NCBI RefSeq assembly: GCF_900090265.1
Contig: NZ_LT607752.1
Span: 5,152,001-5,216,000 of the forward strand
Length of the DNA stretch: 64,000 bases
Direction of reading: 5' to 3'
Source: Micromonospora rifamycinica
Lineage (GTDB): Bacteria > Actinomycetota > Actinomycetes > Mycobacteriales > Micromonosporaceae
Part shown: positions 49,854 to 58,522 of the stretch, one piece after another
Position numbering within the stretch: the stretch's first letter is position 1
Layout: every line of letters starts with the position of its first letter
Notes under the pieces: model-generated
What the model was told of the DNA's origin: nothing
Seen by the model: only the letters and a program-made list of their open reading frames with translations
Databases searched by the model: none
Made by a program: the position numbers and the translations under genes

Positions 49854-51494
49854 ATGGACGTGTCGCCGGCCGAGCCCGGCTCACCCCCCGCCGGCCCCCC
49901 ACCGGCCGCTACCGGCGTGCCCGGGTCAACCGGCGCGGCGTTCCCCGCCGGCCCGCCGTCGGCCGGTGCGGCGTCCTCCGGCGTTCTGCCGCCGGTCGGT
50001 GCGGCGTCCTCCGGCGTTCTGCCGTCGGCTGGCGCGGTGTCTCCCGCCGCCCCGCCGTCGGCCGGCGCGGCCCTGCCGCGTCGGGTGCACGCCGGCTACG
50101 CGCTCGGCTCGCTGGCCACCGGGGCGTTCGGCACCGTGCCCGGGTTGCTGCTGCTGCCCTATCTGACCGACACCCTCGGGGTGGCCGCCGGGCTGGCCGC
50201 CCTGCTGGTGCTGCTGCCCAAGGCGTGGGACGTGCTGGTCAACCCGGTGGCCGGGCGGATCTCCGACCGGACCCGCTCCCCGCTGGGGCCGCGCCGGCCA
50301 TGGCTGCTCGGTGCCGGGCTCGCCCTGGCGGTGCTCTTCGCCGCGATCTTCGCGGCCCCGTTCGGGGTCGGGCCGGCCGCCGGGGCGTACGTGGCCGTGG
50401 CCTTCCTCGCCACCGCCACCGCGTTCGCCTTCTTCCAGGTCCCGTACGTGGCGATGCCGGCCGAGCTGACCGACGACGCGGCGGAGCGTACCCGGCTGAT
50501 GAGCTGGCGGGTCGCGGTGCTGGCGCTGGCCATCCTGATCTCCGGCGCGGTGGCCCCGATCGTGGTGACGGCGGGCGGCGAGGGGCTGGCCGGGCACCGC
50601 TGGATGGGGGTGTTCGTCGCCGCGCTGATCGCGCTCGGCGCGCTCGGCGCGTTCCTCGGCACCCGCTCGGCGGCGACCGGCACGGTGACCGCGACCGAGC
50701 CGACGCTGCGCGCCCAGCTCGCCGTGGTCGCCGCCGACCGCCCGTTCCGGGCGCTGCTGCTCTGCTTCGTGATCCAGTCCGCCGGGGTGGCGACGATCCT
50801 GGCCGGGGTCAGCTACTTCGCCGCCCAGATCCTGCGGGATCCGACCACCGGCCCGACCGTGCTGTTCGCCTGCTTCGTCGGGCCGGCGCTGCTGGTGATG
50901 CCGCTGTGGACCCGGCTCGGCGCGCGACTGGGCAAGAAGACCGCGCTGGTCGCCGCCTCGCTGCTGCTGGCCGCCGGCGCGGCGGTCCTGGTGGCCGCGC
51001 CGGTGCTGCCCGCCGCCGCCGTCTACGCGGTGGTCGCGCTGCTCGGGGTCGGGTACGCCGGCCAGCAGGTCTTCGCGCTCGCCCTGCTCCCCGACTGTGT
51101 GGCCGCCTCGACCGCGCGCACCGGCCGACGCCAGGCCGGCGTCTTCACCGGCCTCTGGACCGCCGGCGAAACCCTGGGTCTGGCCCTGGGCCCCGGCATC
51201 TACGGCCTGGCCCTGGCCCTGTCCGGCTACGTCTCCTCAGCCACCGGCACCGCCGCCCCCCAACCCCCCACCGCCCGCCTGGGCGTCCTCCTGGCCTTCA
51301 CAGTCCTCCCAGCCCTCCTCATCGCCCCCGCCACCCTCCTCCTCCGCCCCCACCCCTACCTCCCCACCCCCACCCCTCCCACCCCCACCCCTCCCACCCC
51401 CACCCCTCCCACCCCCACCCGCCCCGTCGATCAAGGACTTGTGGCGGGGACGAAAGCCGCGAAAATCCACGGAAAGGCCACCACAAGTCCATGA
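49854..51494 (+). CDS. MFS transporter, GPH/MelB-like
   Basis: A 546-residue membrane carrier with about 12 TM helices between residues 80 and 500. The MelB-type pattern is seen in LPKAWDVLVNPVAGRISDRTRS (helix 2-3 loop, cation site region) and VPYVAMPAELT. It probably exports or imports a sugar or similar with H+ or Na+. The first 75 residues are Ala/Pro/Ser-rich repeats, unusual for this family, and the last 40 include PTPTPP repeats plus residues encoded by palindrome B. Start at 49854; a GTG near 50084 is an alternative. Confidence 0.85.
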   Translation: MDVSPAEPGSPPAGPPPAATGVPGSTGAAFPAGPPSAGAASSGVLPPVGAASSGVLPSAGAVSPAAPPSAGAALPRRVHAGYALGSLATGAFGTVPGLLLLPYLTDTLGVAAGLAALLVLLPKAWDVLVNPVAGRISDRTRSPLGPRRPWLLGAGLALAVLFAAIFAAPFGVGPAAGAYVAVAFLATATAFAFFQVPYVAMPAELTDDAAERTRLMSWRVAVLALAILISGAVAPIVVTAGGEGLAGHRWMGVFVAALIALGALGAFLGTRSAATGTVTATEPTLRAQLAVVAADRPFRALLLCFVIQSAGVATILAGVSYFAAQILRDPTTGPTVLFACFVGPALLVMPLWTRLGARLGKKTALVAASLLLAAGAAVLVAAPVLPAAAVYAVVALLGVGYAGQQVFALALLPDCVAASTARTGRRQAGVFTGLWTAGETLGLALGPGIYGLALALSGYVSSATGTAAPQPPTARLGVLLAFTVLPALLIAPATLLLRPHPYLPTPTPPTPTPPTPTPPTPTRPVDQGLVAGTKAAKIHGKATTSP

Positions 51495-51498
51495 TCGA
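51427..51498. repeat. palindromic element B across an ATGA gene junction
   Basis: Arms of 18 bp (tcgatcaaggacttgtgg and ccacaagtccatgatcga, one mismatch) around a 36-base centre. The right arm contains both the MFS stop and the decarboxylase start (ATGA, 51491-51494). The last 22 codons of the transporter are therefore encoded by the element. Confidence 0.8.
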
Positions 51499-52939
51499 CG
51501 AAACCGGGGTGCCTGCGGAGCGGGTGCTGGATGAGATTCGGCAGTTGCGGGCGGGGGATCGGCCGGTGCATGGGGGGCGGTTGTTCGCCTATGTGTACGA
51601 CTCGGGGGTCGGGGGGCTTGATGCGTTGGCGGGGGCGGCCTATGCGGAGAGCGCGCATGTCAACGGGTTGGATCCGACGGCGTTCCCGTCTCTGCTGGCT
51701 ATGGAGAACTGGCTGGTGGGGGCGGCCGGCGGGCTGCTCGGGGGTGGGCCGGGCAGCGCCGCACCGGACATGGTGGGCAGTGTCACCAGCGGCGGGACCG
51801 AGTCGCTGATCCTGGCCGTCAAGGCGGCCCGGGACGCCCGCCCGGAGCTGACCGCACCCCGGATCGTGGTGCCGGCCAGCGGGCACGCCGCCTTCGCCAA
51901 GGCCGCCCACCTGCTCCGGGTCGCCCTCGACACGGTCGCCGTCGACCCGGTGACCCTGCGCCCGTCGGTGGCCGACGTGGCCGCCGCGATCCGCCCGGAG
52001 ACGGTGCTGGTGGCCTGCTCCGCCCCGTCGTACGCGCACGGGGTGGTCGATCCGGTCGCCGGGATCGCGCGGGTCGCGGCGGCAGCCGGGGTGCGCTGCC
52101 ACGTGGACGCCTGCTTCGGCGGCTGGACCCTGCCCTACCTGCGTCGCCTCGGCGTGCCGGTGCCGCCGTTCGACTTCACCGTCGCCGGGGTCACCTCGAT
52201 CTCCGTCGACCTGCACAAGTACGCGTACGCCCCGAAGGGCGTCTCGGTGCTGCTGCACCGGGACGCGACGCTGCGCGCCCCGCAGTTCTTCGCGTACGCC
52301 GACTGGCCCGGCTACACGATGGTCAACCCGGTGCTCGCCTCGACCCGCTCGGGTGGCCCGATCGCCGCCGCGTACGCCACCCTGCGGCACCTCGGCGACG
52401 ACGGCTACCTGCGGCTCGCCGCGGCGACCCGGGAGGCGGTCGACGCCCTGGCCGCGGCCGTCCGTGGGGTCGACGGGTTGCGGCTGATGGCCGAGCCGGA
52501 GGCCACCGTGGTCTGCTTCACCGGCACCGATCCGGCGCTCGACCTCTTCGTGCTGGTCGACGAGCTGACCGCCCGGGGCTGGCACACCCAGCCCCAGCTC
52601 CGGTACGCCGACCTGCCCGCCAGCGTGCACCTCACGGTGACCGCCTCGGTGACGCCCCGGGTGGCCGAGTTCGGCCCGGACCTGGCCGCCGCGGTGGCCG
52701 CCGCCCGCCGGGCCGGGCCGGTCGAGCTGCCCGCCGAGCTGGTCGCCCTGGCCGGGTCGCTGACCCCGGAGGCGCTCACCCCGGAGCTGGTCGCCGGGCT
52801 CGCCGCCGGCCTGGGGCTCGGTGCCGGGCCGCCGGACCGGACGGCGGTGGTGAACACCCTGCTCGACGCCGCCCCCGCCGCGCTGCGGGAGCGCCTACTG
52901 GTGGAGTTCGTCAGTCTCCTGCAACACCCCACCTGGTAA
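51491..52939 (+). CDS. PLP-dependent decarboxylase/lyase (group II decarboxylase-like)
   Basis: A 482-residue enzyme. The PLP lysine lies in SVDLHKYAYAPKG; VTSGGTESLILAVKAAR is the cofactor phosphate region, HVDACFGGW holds the Asp that pairs with the ring. The closest type is sphingosine-1-phosphate lyase or glutamate decarboxylase; the substrate is unknown. It overlaps the MFS gene by ATGA, so the two could form a substrate-export pair. No Shine-Dalgarno other than element B lies before the ATG. Confidence 0.85.
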   Translation: MIDETGVPAERVLDEIRQLRAGDRPVHGGRLFAYVYDSGVGGLDALAGAAYAESAHVNGLDPTAFPSLLAMENWLVGAAGGLLGGGPGSAAPDMVGSVTSGGTESLILAVKAARDARPELTAPRIVVPASGHAAFAKAAHLLRVALDTVAVDPVTLRPSVADVAAAIRPETVLVACSAPSYAHGVVDPVAGIARVAAAAGVRCHVDACFGGWTLPYLRRLGVPVPPFDFTVAGVTSISVDLHKYAYAPKGVSVLLHRDATLRAPQFFAYADWPGYTMVNPVLASTRSGGPIAAAYATLRHLGDDGYLRLAAATREAVDALAAAVRGVDGLRLMAEPEATVVCFTGTDPALDLFVLVDELTARGWHTQPQLRYADLPASVHLTVTASVTPRVAEFGPDLAAAVAAARRAGPVELPAELVALAGSLTPEALTPELVAGLAAGLGLGAGPPDRTAVVNTLLDAAPAALRERLLVEFVSLLQHPTW

Positions 52940-52978
52940 CCCACCCCACCCCACCCACCCACCCCACCCGGTTTAGCT

Positions 52979-53040
52979 CGGTGATCAAGAGGTCTGGGTC
53001 AACGTTCGGTGTGGAGGTGACACAAACCTCTTGATCACCG
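52979..53040. repeat. palindromic element C
   Basis: Arms of 23 bp (from cggtgatcaagaggt outward, 21 pair) around a 16-base loop, 40 bases after the decarboxylase stop. The preceding 30 bases are almost pure C with A. It may be a terminator, but its GATCAAGAGG arms differ from usual GC-rich stems and recall element B. It precedes nuoB by 125 bases. Confidence 0.75.
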
Positions 53041-53165
53041 GGGCCAGCCGGGGCGCCGGAGGAGCGCCGGCCAGCGCGGGGGGCTACGTCGGGCGGCTAC
53101 GTCGGGCGGCTGTGGTTGACTGTTCGTCGGGGAACGGGTGTGGTCGGACGGGACGGGAGGCGGTC

Positions 53166-53744
53166 GTGCAGGTGCCGGGAGTGCTCGGCGAGCCGATCCG
53201 GTTCGTCCTCAACTGGGGCCGCCGCTACTCGCTCTGGGTGTTCAACTTCGGCCTGGCCTGCTGCGCGATCGAGTTCATCGCCACCAGTATGGGCCGGCAC
53301 GACTTCATCCGGCTGGGCGTGATCCCGTTCGCCCACGGCCCCCGGCAGGCCGACCTGATGGTGGTCTCCGGCACGGTGACCGACAAGATGGCCCCGGCGA
53401 TCAAGCGGCTGTACGACCAGATGCCCGAGCCGAAGTACGTGATCTCCTTCGGCGCCTGCTCCAACTGCGGCGGCCCGTACTGGGACTCGTACTCGGTGAC
53501 CAAGGGGGTGGACCAGCTCATCCCGGTCGACGTCTACGTGCCCGGCTGCCCGCCCCGGCCGGAGGCGCTGCTGCACGGCATCCTCCGCCTCCAGGAGCGG
53601 ATCGCCGCCGAGCAGTCCGGCATCGGCGGCGTGGACCGCACCGACCCGCTGGCCCCACCCGCCGACGTCACGCCCGCCGACGGCGGCCCGCCGCGCCCGG
53701 TCGAGTCGCTCACCGCACCCCCGGTCCGCCCGCCGGCCGGCTGA
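53166..53744 (+). CDS. nuoB: NADH-quinone oxidoreductase subunit B (orphan paralog)
   Basis: A 192-residue Complex I subunit. It carries all four ligands of iron-sulfur cluster N2: the adjacent cysteines in LACCAIEF, Cys in SFGACSNCGG and Cys in VPGCPPRPEALLHGI, with GTVTDKMAP between. It closely resembles the second NuoB of streptomycetes. Usual partners NuoA, NuoD and NuoI are absent here; NuoC and NuoH lie 5 kb away. Start GTG 53166 follows GGGAGG. A disordered Pro tail ends it. Confidence 0.9.
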   Translation: MQVPGVLGEPIRFVLNWGRRYSLWVFNFGLACCAIEFIATSMGRHDFIRLGVIPFAHGPRQADLMVVSGTVTDKMAPAIKRLYDQMPEPKYVISFGACSNCGGPYWDSYSVTKGVDQLIPVDVYVPGCPPRPEALLHGILRLQERIAAEQSGIGGVDRTDPLAPPADVTPADGGPPRPVESLTAPPVRPPAG

Positions 53745-53798
53745 CTGGTCGCCCTGGTCACCGGTCCTCGGCCGGCTGACCGTTCCGCCCGGTCACCG
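53735..53798. repeat. 29-bp imperfect duplication across the nuoB stop
   Basis: Copy 1 (53735-53763) spans the nuoB stop codon; copy 2 (53770-53798) follows after a 6-base gap. Both begin ggccggctga and end ggtcaccg and differ at about five positions. The rest of the 198 bp before the next gene shows nothing supported. Confidence 0.7.
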
Positions 53799-53942
53799 AC
53801 CCGCCCGAGGTGTCCCGGTCCCCGGCCGCCATCGGGAGCCGGGCGGCGATCCGGCGACGGCCACGGATCGCGGCCGACCGGTGCCGCGGACGAACCGACA
53901 GGATGATCTTCAATGTCGGCGGTCGTCGCTATCTTGCGGGGC

Positions 53943-55838
53943 ATGATATCGATGCGAGCCACGGGGGCCGCTCTCCTTGCGGCGCTCGCCACCGCCACAC
54001 TCCTGGCGGCTCCGGCCGCCGCCGCCACCGCCGGGTACACCGGGGTGGTCAGCGATCCCGACGGCGTGCCCGTCCCGAACGCCTGTTTCGCCGTACACAC
54101 CTCACCCACCGACGTCGTCGCCGAGCACTGCACGGACGCCGACGGCCGGTACACCCTCCCCAGCCCGGGCGGCACCGCGACCTACAAGGTGCGGATGCAC
54201 GCCGCCGGCCTGCGCACCGAGTGGTGGTACCACGCCCCCGACCATCTGAACGCGGACTCGGTCTACTTCCCCCCGGACGAGCTGATCGAACGGAACTTCA
54301 CCCTCGGTCGCGGCTCGGCCGGCATCAGCGGCACGATCACCGACGAGAACGGCGTGGCCACCGACGCCACCGTCACGGTGTACGGGGTGGACTTCTACTA
54401 CGAGGCCATCGCCTACACCTGGGACCTGGGCGCGGGCCGGTACGCCCTGCGCGACCTGCCGCCCGGCCGCTACCGGATCTCGGTGTCGGACAACGTGCGC
54501 GGCTTCCAGTGGGTGCCGGGGAAGGAGAGCCAGGAGGAGGGGACGGTGTTCACCCTGGCCGACGGGGACGCGCTGGTGGTGGACGAGAGCTTCCTGCCGA
54601 TGGGCTCGGTCGAGGCGCGGGTCACCGACGCGGTGACCGGCCTGCCGGTGCCCCGGCCCTGCCTGAGCGTGCTGTCGACCGGTGGCAACGACGCGGACGC
54701 CTGTGGCGTCGACGGGGTGGTCCGGGTGCCCCGGGTCCGGCCCGGCTTCTGGAAGCTCTCCGTCACCGGCGGGGCGTCGTACTTCAGCCTCGACGAGACG
54801 CCGGACTACTACGAGATCACCCGGGGGCAGCTCACCCGGGTCGCGTTCCAGCTGCGTCCCGGTGCGGCGGTCACCACGTCCGTACTGGACGCGGCGACCG
54901 GCGAGCCGGCCGAGGACATCTGCGTCCGGACGGTCCGGCCGAGGGGCGGCGGCCAGTCCGCCCGGATGGGCAGCACCTGCGCCGGGGACGACGGCCGGCT
55001 GGCGATCGGCCCGTTCTCCACCGCGGAGACCTTCCAGCTCTACGCCTACCAGGCGGTCCACCCGTGGGTGCCGCCCACCAAGCGGTACGGGAGCCAGTGG
55101 GTCACCGCCGACGGGGGCAGCGGGGACCAGCGGGAGGCGCTGACCGTCACCCTGAAGCCGGGGCAGACGATCACCATTCCGACGATCCGGATGGACCCGC
55201 CGGGCAGCCTCACCGGCACGGTCCGCAACCCGGCCGGCGCGGCGGTCCCCGGGATCTGCACCTACCCGTTCGCCTTCCACCCCGGCCAGGGCTCGGCCTT
55301 CGGCGCGAACTGCACCAACGCGCAGGGCCGGTACACGATCACCGACCTGGGGCCGTACCGCTGGCCGGTGGAGTTCACCCCGCTGGCCAACACCGGGTAC
55401 GCCTGGCAGTGGTCCGGGGACGTCGCGGACCGGTTCTCCGCCACGCTCACCCCGGTCACCGCCGGGGGCACCGCGACCATGGACGCCACGCTGGCCGCTG
55501 GTGGCGTGCTGGCCGGGCGGGTGACCGAGGGCACCGGCCCGGTGGACGCGGGCTACGTCTGGACGTACCACGCGCGGACGGGGGACATCGCCAGCCCGTC
55601 GTACGCCTATGTCTCAAGGGACGGCACCTTCAGCCTCCCCGGCCACCGCACCCAGGACGTCTACGTCGAGTACGCGGACACCGAACGGAGCTGCTGGTAC
55701 GGCGCCCCGGGCCGTAACCCGATTCCGGTCGCGGTACGGGCCGGGGCGACCACCACCGTCACGGCCGACATGACCCGTACCTGCGCACGCGCGCCGCTGG
55801 TGGCGTCCCAGACGAGGGCGGCCGACAGCCTGCGCTGA
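53943..55838 (+). CDS. secreted carboxypeptidase-regulatory-like repeat protein
   Basis: A 631-residue exported protein. The signal peptide ends near residue 28 (LLAAPAAAA). The remainder is a chain of five to six immunoglobulin-like CarboxypepD_reg or Cna-B-type domains, each with a G-x-V-x-D/N-x-x-G start (GVVSDPDGVPVPNA, GTITDENGVATDA, GTVRNPAGAAVPG) and a D-G-R-Y-T strand. Cys pairs in many domains probably make disulfides. No catalytic domain or anchor is seen. It could be an adhesin or matrix protein. ATG 53943 or 53952. Confidence 0.8.
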   Translation: MISMRATGAALLAALATATLLAAPAAAATAGYTGVVSDPDGVPVPNACFAVHTSPTDVVAEHCTDADGRYTLPSPGGTATYKVRMHAAGLRTEWWYHAPDHLNADSVYFPPDELIERNFTLGRGSAGISGTITDENGVATDATVTVYGVDFYYEAIAYTWDLGAGRYALRDLPPGRYRISVSDNVRGFQWVPGKESQEEGTVFTLADGDALVVDESFLPMGSVEARVTDAVTGLPVPRPCLSVLSTGGNDADACGVDGVVRVPRVRPGFWKLSVTGGASYFSLDETPDYYEITRGQLTRVAFQLRPGAAVTTSVLDAATGEPAEDICVRTVRPRGGGQSARMGSTCAGDDGRLAIGPFSTAETFQLYAYQAVHPWVPPTKRYGSQWVTADGGSGDQREALTVTLKPGQTITIPTIRMDPPGSLTGTVRNPAGAAVPGICTYPFAFHPGQGSAFGANCTNAQGRYTITDLGPYRWPVEFTPLANTGYAWQWSGDVADRFSATLTPVTAGGTATMDATLAAGGVLAGRVTEGTGPVDAGYVWTYHARTGDIASPSYAYVSRDGTFSLPGHRTQDVYVEYADTERSCWYGAPGRNPIPVAVRAGATTTVTADMTRTCARAPLVASQTRAADSLR

Positions 55839-55966
55839 GCGTCGGCCGGCCGGGTGGCCAGGTGGGTCCGTCCCGCCGTCCCGGGCCACCCGGCCGGCTG
55901 AACGCCCTCCCGGGCCACCCGGCCGGCCGAGCGCCCCGCTGGCGGGCGGGGATTAGCGTGCGCTTC

Positions 55967-57283
55967 ATGACCGACTCTGCGGACAAGCGTTCCGCCTTCA
56001 TCGTCGACGTGCTGACCGAGGAGTTCGGCGCGTCGATGGCGCTCGACCCGGCGGCGTTCCGCCGCAAGTTCCGCAAGATGGCCGCCTCGCCGTTCGCCTT
56101 CTACCGGGGCAGCGCCGCCCTGTTCTACGCCGACCAGCGCGGCGGGTTCGCCGACGACGCGTTCCTCGACGAGCGGACCAGCCGGGTGTGGATCCACGGC
56201 GACCTGCACGCGGAGAACTTCGGCACCTACATGAACGGCTCCGGGCACCTGGTGTTCAACGTCAACGACTTCGACGAGGCGTACGTCGGGCCGTTCTCCT
56301 GGGACCTCAAGCGGCTGGCCGCCAGCGTGGCGCTGCTCGGCTACGCCAAGGCGCTGTCGGACCGGGCGATCGGCGAGCTGGTCACCGGGTTCGCCCGGTC
56401 CTACCTGACCGAGCTGCGGGCCATCGCCGCCGGTGGGGACGACGCGATCGGCTCGATCACCCTGGACAACGCCGACGGGGTGCTGCGCCGGGTGCTCCAG
56501 CAGGCCCGGCTGAACACCCGGGTCGACCTGCTGGCCGCGCAGACCACCGTCGACAACTACGAGCGGCGGTTCGCCCTCGGCGACGGGGTGTACGAGATCG
56601 ACGGGGAGACCCGGGAGCGGGTCTGCGCCGCGTTCACCGGGTACCTGGACACGCTGCCCGAGGCGACGGCCCGGCTGCGTCCGGTCGCCACCCAGATCAA
56701 GGACGTGGTGCTGCGCAAGGGGGTGGGCATCGGCTCGGCCGGGCTGCCGTCGTACAACCTGCTGCTGGAGGGGCACACCGAGGCCCTGGAGAACGACGTG
56801 GTCATCTACATGAAGCAGGCGCAGGTGCCGGCGGTGGCCCGGCACATCGACGACGAGCGGGTCCGGGGCTACTTCCGGCACCAGGGGCACCGGACGGCCG
56901 AGTCGCAACGGGCGTTGCAGGCGCACGCCGACCCGTGGCTGGGCTTCACCGAGCTGGACGGGGCCGGTCAGCTCGTCGCCGAGGTCTCCCCGTACGCCGC
57001 CGACCTGGACTGGTCGGACGTCAACGAGCCCGAGGAACTGGCCGGGGTGCTCGCCGACCTGGGCCGGGCGGTGGCGCGGATGCACTCGGTGGCCGACGAC
57101 GAGTCCAGCCACGACCTGGTGGACTACTCCACCGAGGAGGCGATCGTCGCGGCGGTCGGCGACGACACCGACGGCTTCGTCGGGCACCTGGTCGAGTTCG
57201 CCCACCGGTACGGCGTGCAGGCCCGCACCGATCACCAGCTCTTCGTCGACCTGTTCCGCAACGGCCGGCTGCCCGGCATCTGA
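55967..57283 (+). CDS. DUF2252 family protein
   Basis: A 438-residue protein. It has the kinase-like landmarks of DUF2252: FYRGSAALFYAD, WIHGDLHAENFGTY (Brenner-type catalytic loop) and NVNDFDEAYVGPFSWDLKRLAAS (metal-binding D-F-D). This points to an aminoglycoside-phosphotransferase-related fold, possibly active on a small molecule; nothing more can be said. A lone ATG with no close Shine-Dalgarno starts it. It lies between the secreted repeat protein and the dehydrogenase gene, which is convergent. Confidence 0.85.
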   Translation: MTDSADKRSAFIVDVLTEEFGASMALDPAAFRRKFRKMAASPFAFYRGSAALFYADQRGGFADDAFLDERTSRVWIHGDLHAENFGTYMNGSGHLVFNVNDFDEAYVGPFSWDLKRLAASVALLGYAKALSDRAIGELVTGFARSYLTELRAIAAGGDDAIGSITLDNADGVLRRVLQQARLNTRVDLLAAQTTVDNYERRFALGDGVYEIDGETRERVCAAFTGYLDTLPEATARLRPVATQIKDVVLRKGVGIGSAGLPSYNLLLEGHTEALENDVVIYMKQAQVPAVARHIDDERVRGYFRHQGHRTAESQRALQAHADPWLGFTELDGAGQLVAEVSPYAADLDWSDVNEPEELAGVLADLGRAVARMHSVADDESSHDLVDYSTEEAIVAAVGDDTDGFVGHLVEFAHRYGVQARTDHQLFVDLFRNGRLPGI

Positions 57284-57333
57284 GCCGGCCCGGTGCGGCG
57301 CCCGGTGCACGTCGGGCGGTCGCCGGTCGACGT

Positions 57334-58380
57334 TCACCGGTCGAACTCCAGCACCACCTTGATGTCGTCGTCGGTGTGGGCGTACGCCTGGGCGTACGCC
57401 GACACCGGCACCCGGCGGGTGATCAGCGCGTTCAGCCAGGACTGGTCGGCCCGGGTGAGGGCCTGGGCGGCCGTCTCCCAGTGCCGCCGGTTGGCGTTGA
57501 CCGAGCCGAAGACCACGTTGTTCTCCAGCACCAGCGCCCGGTTGAGCGCCCCGGCGTCGAAGTCGATGGTCCGGCCCCCGCTGGAGACGCCGGTGAGGCA
57601 GACGATCCCGGCCGGGCCGACCTTGCACATGGCGTCCAGCACCACCGTCGGCGCTCCGGTGCACTCGACCACCACGTCCGGCTCGAAGTCCAGGTCGTTC
57701 ACCGGCACCGCGTGGTACGTCGCACCGAGCGCCCGGACCAGGTCCGGCTTCGGCCCGGTGGTGTTGCGGTCCAGCACGTGCACCGACAGCCCCCGCTGGA
57801 CGGCCAGCAGGGCCGCCAGCAGCCCGATCGGCCCGGCGCCGGTGACCAGCACGGTCTGCGGTTTCCACTCGGCGCGGGTGCCGATCCGGGAGATGTGGTC
57901 CCACGCCTTCGCCACCACGCTGGCCGGTTCCAGCAGCATGCCGACCGGGGTGAGGACCGGGTCGAGCCCGACCGCGAACTTGGGCTGCACCCGCCAGCGG
58001 TCCCGGGCGAAACCGGAAAGCCCCTTGATCCCGTGCTCGGTGTACCGGCCGTTGCGGCACATGTCCCACTCGTCGACCGCGCAGTTCGGGCAGGGCACCG
58101 GGTCGGGGTGCCGGACGATGCCGGCCACCAGGTCGCCGGCTTGCAGGGTGCCGGACGGGTCCTCCAGCACCCGGCCGAGCGACTCGTGGCCGAGCACCAG
58201 CTCCCGCTGGCCGGGCGGGGCCTCGCCGTAGTCCCCGGAGATGATCTCCTGGTCGGTGCCGCAGATGCCGACGGCGAGCGCCTCGACCAGGATGGCGCCC
58301 TCCTCGGCCGCCGGCTCCGGCCAGTCCTGCACCAGCCGCAGCGAGTCGCGGACCCCGGGAGTCACCGTCACAGCGCGCAC
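57334..58380 (-). CDS. zinc-dependent glucose 1-dehydrogenase-like enzyme (MDR)
   Basis: A 348-residue medium-chain dehydrogenase. Zinc ligands appear in GICGTDQEIISG (Cys), GHESLGRV (His, Glu) and the cysteines in PVPCPNCAVDEWDMC. The Rossmann motif is VLVTGAGPIGLLAALLA. The pattern (early Cys-x-T-D, N-x-N tail) is that of archaeal and actinobacterial glucose dehydrogenases with NAD(P)+. It is divergent from nuoC. GTG start at 58380 with GGAAAG nearby. Confidence 0.85.
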   Translation of the reverse strand: MRAVTVTPGVRDSLRLVQDWPEPAAEEGAILVEALAVGICGTDQEIISGDYGEAPPGQRELVLGHESLGRVLEDPSGTLQAGDLVAGIVRHPDPVPCPNCAVDEWDMCRNGRYTEHGIKGLSGFARDRWRVQPKFAVGLDPVLTPVGMLLEPASVVAKAWDHISRIGTRAEWKPQTVLVTGAGPIGLLAALLAVQRGLSVHVLDRNTTGPKPDLVRALGATYHAVPVNDLDFEPDVVVECTGAPTVVLDAMCKVGPAGIVCLTGVSSGGRTIDFDAGALNRALVLENNVVFGSVNANRRHWETAAQALTRADQSWLNALITRRVPVSAYAQAYAHTDDDIKVVLEFDR

Positions 58381-58522
58381 GGTCCCATCTTTCCCCGCCC
58401 CGCCCCGGCCCGCCCGGCAAAGCGGCAGATGCCGGGCCGCTCACCTCATCCAGGCACCCGTCGGGCGCGGACGACCGGACGGGCGCACCCGGGGCCGGGG
58501 TGGCGGCCATAGGATCGACCGC

